Source: Asterias rubens
Taxonomy: Eukaryota; Echinodermata; Asteroidea; Forcipulatida; Asteriidae
Direction of reading: 5' to 3'
Length of the DNA stretch: 64,000 nucleotides
NCBI RefSeq assembly: GCF_902459465.1
Contig: NC_047081.1
Location: forward strand, 1,116,001 to 1,180,000
The notes beneath the pieces are model-generated. The model worked only from the letters and a program-made list of their open reading frames with translations. It was not told the DNA's origin and made no database searches. The translations under genes were made by a program, and so were the position numbers. Below are positions 63,301-64,000 of this stretch, one piece after another. Positions within the stretch are counted from its first letter, which is position 1; each line of letters starts with the position of its first letter.

Positions 63301-63730
63301 CTCTGCCATGTTCCAATACAAATTTACTATGATCTCATAGAAGAGCCCGTTACCAGATGACAATTGATGTGCCCCTTAACGAACAAAACTCAAGGCCTAA
63401 ATAGGACGTTGAAAATTAACGCACAACGAAAAAGACTAAAAACGGTGTGTCAAATTAGAAAATGCTGTAGAGAATTAACCGCGCCTTGCTTTGTGTGGAC
63501 CAATGTCTTACCATGGAAGTCATGGTTTAGCAAAGCCTTACTGGATTAAGAAGATGGATTAGTAAGGATTAAGTTATGGTTAGTAATCCATCAATCTCTA
63601 TCACCTGTCTCTTCAGGACTGCTGGGTGGACTTTCTGACTGACGGTCAGAGAGTGATGCCTCGTCGTACTGATTAAAGTCCGGTGCTAGCTCCACGACGG
63701 GAACCGACTGCGACTGGGCTGGGGTGTAGT
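57357..63730 (-). CDS. C-terminal exons of an ankyrin-type protein (5' part outside window)
   Basis: Four consecutive minus-strand exons join in phase: 63730-63605, 60291-60217, 58345-58126 and 57579-57357 (stop TAA). They encode about 214 residues of acidic, low-complexity tail: AQSQSVPVVELAPDFNQYDE, LPKIHTLPTVEFPPEGQEP, then EEFEETLPDGTIRKVTKKR with IIRRVMQTVEYDPNDPNFV, ITVHKKTSRKTTIRDGEEV and finally LREDLQKMVDQFL before a Glu-rich end. The DGT-basic repeat followed by an acid tail is like the regulatory C-terminus of ankyrins, which link membrane proteins to spectrin; the death domain and repeats would be upstream, beyond 64000. The exon chain is well supported; the ankyrin assignment is from resemblance only, and another cytoskeletal scaffold is possible. 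Confidence 0.65.
57649..57777. repeat. Fold-back MITE with CACAAAGAGTTA ends
   Basis: ATTTCACAAAGAGTTAAGAC at the left and CTAACTCTTTGTGAAATCGA at the right. It lies in the last intron of the ankyrin-type gene; same family as 27505-27675. Confidence 0.8.
58395..58700 (+). repeat. Tandem pair of tRNA-derived SINE units
   Basis: Two units of about 145 bp each contain an A-box-like GTCTAGTGGTTAGAC and a B box (GGTGGGTTTGAATCCC in the second, GTGGATTCGAATCCC in the first), followed by a shared tail (GTCT..TTACTGAATCACAA). The tRNA ends do not pair, so these are SINE units and not tRNA genes. Confidence 0.7.
58916..59105. repeat. TTAA-flanked MITE, AGGGACACCTTGCC family
   Basis: Left end TTAA then AGGGACACCTTGCCTTGG; right end CCAAGGCAACGTGTTCCT then TTAA. 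This is a second family with TTAA target sites, distinct from the AGGCAGTGG family; an arm recurs at 53594. Confidence 0.75.
59742..60121. repeat. TTAA-family MITE with central hairpin
   Basis: Left end AGGCAATGGACATTATTGG, right end CAAAGGTGTCCAGTGCCT then TTAA. The centre, near 59908-59944, is a perfect palindrome around AATAAAAGGCTTCAACTGAAGC. It is in the intron between 58346 and 60216. Confidence 0.8.
60388..60975. repeat. Pair of GGTTCATACTTC MITEs with minisatellite between
   Basis: 60388-60577 runs from GCCCGGTTCATACTTCCTGC to its complement, GCAGGAAGTATGAACCAGGC, and a second copy is at 60799-60975. Both interiors have TTTGACGTCACAACCC-type text. Between them, 60590-60735 is a degenerate repeat of GTGGGTTACTTGG. 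Confidence 0.8.
61076..61292 (-). mobile_element. tRNA-derived SINE, near full length
   Basis: On the minus strand it opens with TCGTTGCTGAGTGGTCTAAT (A-box-like), then CAGAGTGTGGGTTCGAATCC (B box), then a body with AAGGCACTTAACCATAATTT and CATGCCTACATCCTTACGGA. Fragments of the same unit are at 23697, 30850, 33593 and 62175-62285. Confidence 0.75.
61868..62027. repeat. Palindromic MITE with GAGAACG arms
   Basis: CTGGCCGGATAACGAGAAC at the left and GTTCTCATTATCAGGGCC at the right, with nested GCGTGGGCC and ATTGGTTGAA inverted parts, fold over most of 160 bp. No coding capacity. Confidence 0.7.
62285..62428. repeat. CCAATTTCATAAAGC MITE next to the 83-bp satellite
   Basis: It starts GGGCCCCAATTTCATAAAGC. 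Its right end, GGCTTTATGAAATCGGCCCC, falls inside the first unit of the satellite that follows. Confidence 0.75.
62429..63341. repeat. 83-bp satellite, 11 near-identical units
   Basis: The unit runs from ATGGCTTTATGAAATCGGCC through GTGGTGCCCTCTGCCATG to ATGATCTCATAGA. GTGCCCTCTG starts at 62466 and then every 83 bases to 63296; 913 bases equals 11 units exactly. Only a few bases differ, mostly in unit 1 (TTTTGGTGTGG for TTTTGCTGTGG). It is intronic to the ankyrin-type gene. Confidence 0.95.
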
Positions 63731-64000
63731 CTATACAAAATTATACAGTCATGCAAAGATGGGTTACTTTAAGGGTAAATCAATATGAAACACTGGTCCT
63801 GTGGTAAGATTTGGGCCCTGGCTCCGCCTTTAACCTGTATTTTGGAGCAGCGCAAATTGCACGAACATCATCAAACGAGAGCCGGAGCCAAGGCTGAGGT
63901 TTAAGAAAGGCCCTTGGTAAAGCCACACCATTTTGCATAACCTCGGGTCATAGGTCATACAGAGACAAATGAGCACATCTCCACAACAACTGATGGGTTT
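63731..64000. repeat. Window end, intron sequence with a MITE
   Basis: 63817-63915 holds an inverted-repeat element (CTGGCTCCGCCTTTAACCTG against GAGCCGGAGCCAAGG) that also occurs at 15136-15207. Nothing coding is seen up to the end. Confidence 0.5.

Noticed and set aside
62429-63341. CRISPR array
   Set aside because: The 83-bp units are contiguous with no unique spacers and lie in an animal intron; this is a satellite.

Overview
The window is animal nuclear DNA: small exons with GT-AG introns, metazoan genes, and a dense load of short non-autonomous inverted-repeat elements (MITEs) and tRNA-derived SINE fragments. The gene set and the style of the repeats suggest an echinoderm, most likely a sea star. 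That lineage call is inference; no ribosomal or mitochondrial marker is present.

Layout. (1) 1-12,000: two complete eight-exon genes of the 2-hydroxyacid oxidase (HAO/glycolate oxidase) family, head to head. Gene A (minus, 49-5241) and gene B (plus, 6744-11850) share a 1.5 kb intergenic region. A truncated third copy lies antisense inside intron 1 of gene B. All copies have lost several substrate-pocket residues of the family but keep the catalytic His/Lys/Arg set where those exons are present. (2) 13,852-26,401: a 19-exon plus-strand gene whose splice phases all join to give a 940-residue secreted protein. Residues of about 270-415 match the Hedgehog N-terminal signalling domain, but no Hint autoprocessing domain follows, and two of the three zinc ligands and two of the six calcium ligands are replaced. 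This is the most unusual object in the window. (3) 28,447-34,280: a complete 12-exon dynactin subunit 4 (DCTN4, p62) gene coding for 459 residues. (4) 39,219-43,727: RNA polymerase I subunit POLR1H (RPA12/ZNRD1) in four exons, with a Cys-to-Phe change in the first zinc ribbon and an apparent frameshift in exon 2. Its intron 2 carries a 197-bp satellite array, and a broken copy of its last exon lies downstream. (5) 44,700-57,300: gene-poor, with a 3-kb segment bounded by about 75-bp inverted repeats, a possible type II membrane ORF, and an orphan promoter with a minus-strand first exon near 52.7 kb. (6) 57,357-63,730: the last four coding exons of a minus-strand gene with an acidic ankyrin-type tail; the 5' part lies beyond the window. 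Its introns hold many MITEs and an 11-copy, 83-bp satellite.

The genes do not form a pathway. HAO enzymes are peroxisomal FMN oxidases, DCTN4 belongs to dynactin, POLR1H to RNA polymerase I, ankyrins to the membrane skeleton, and the Hedgehog-like protein is predicted to be secreted. The linking theme is local duplication (HAO, the POLR1H last exon, several satellites) and heavy MITE insertion, including at least two families flanked by TTAA.
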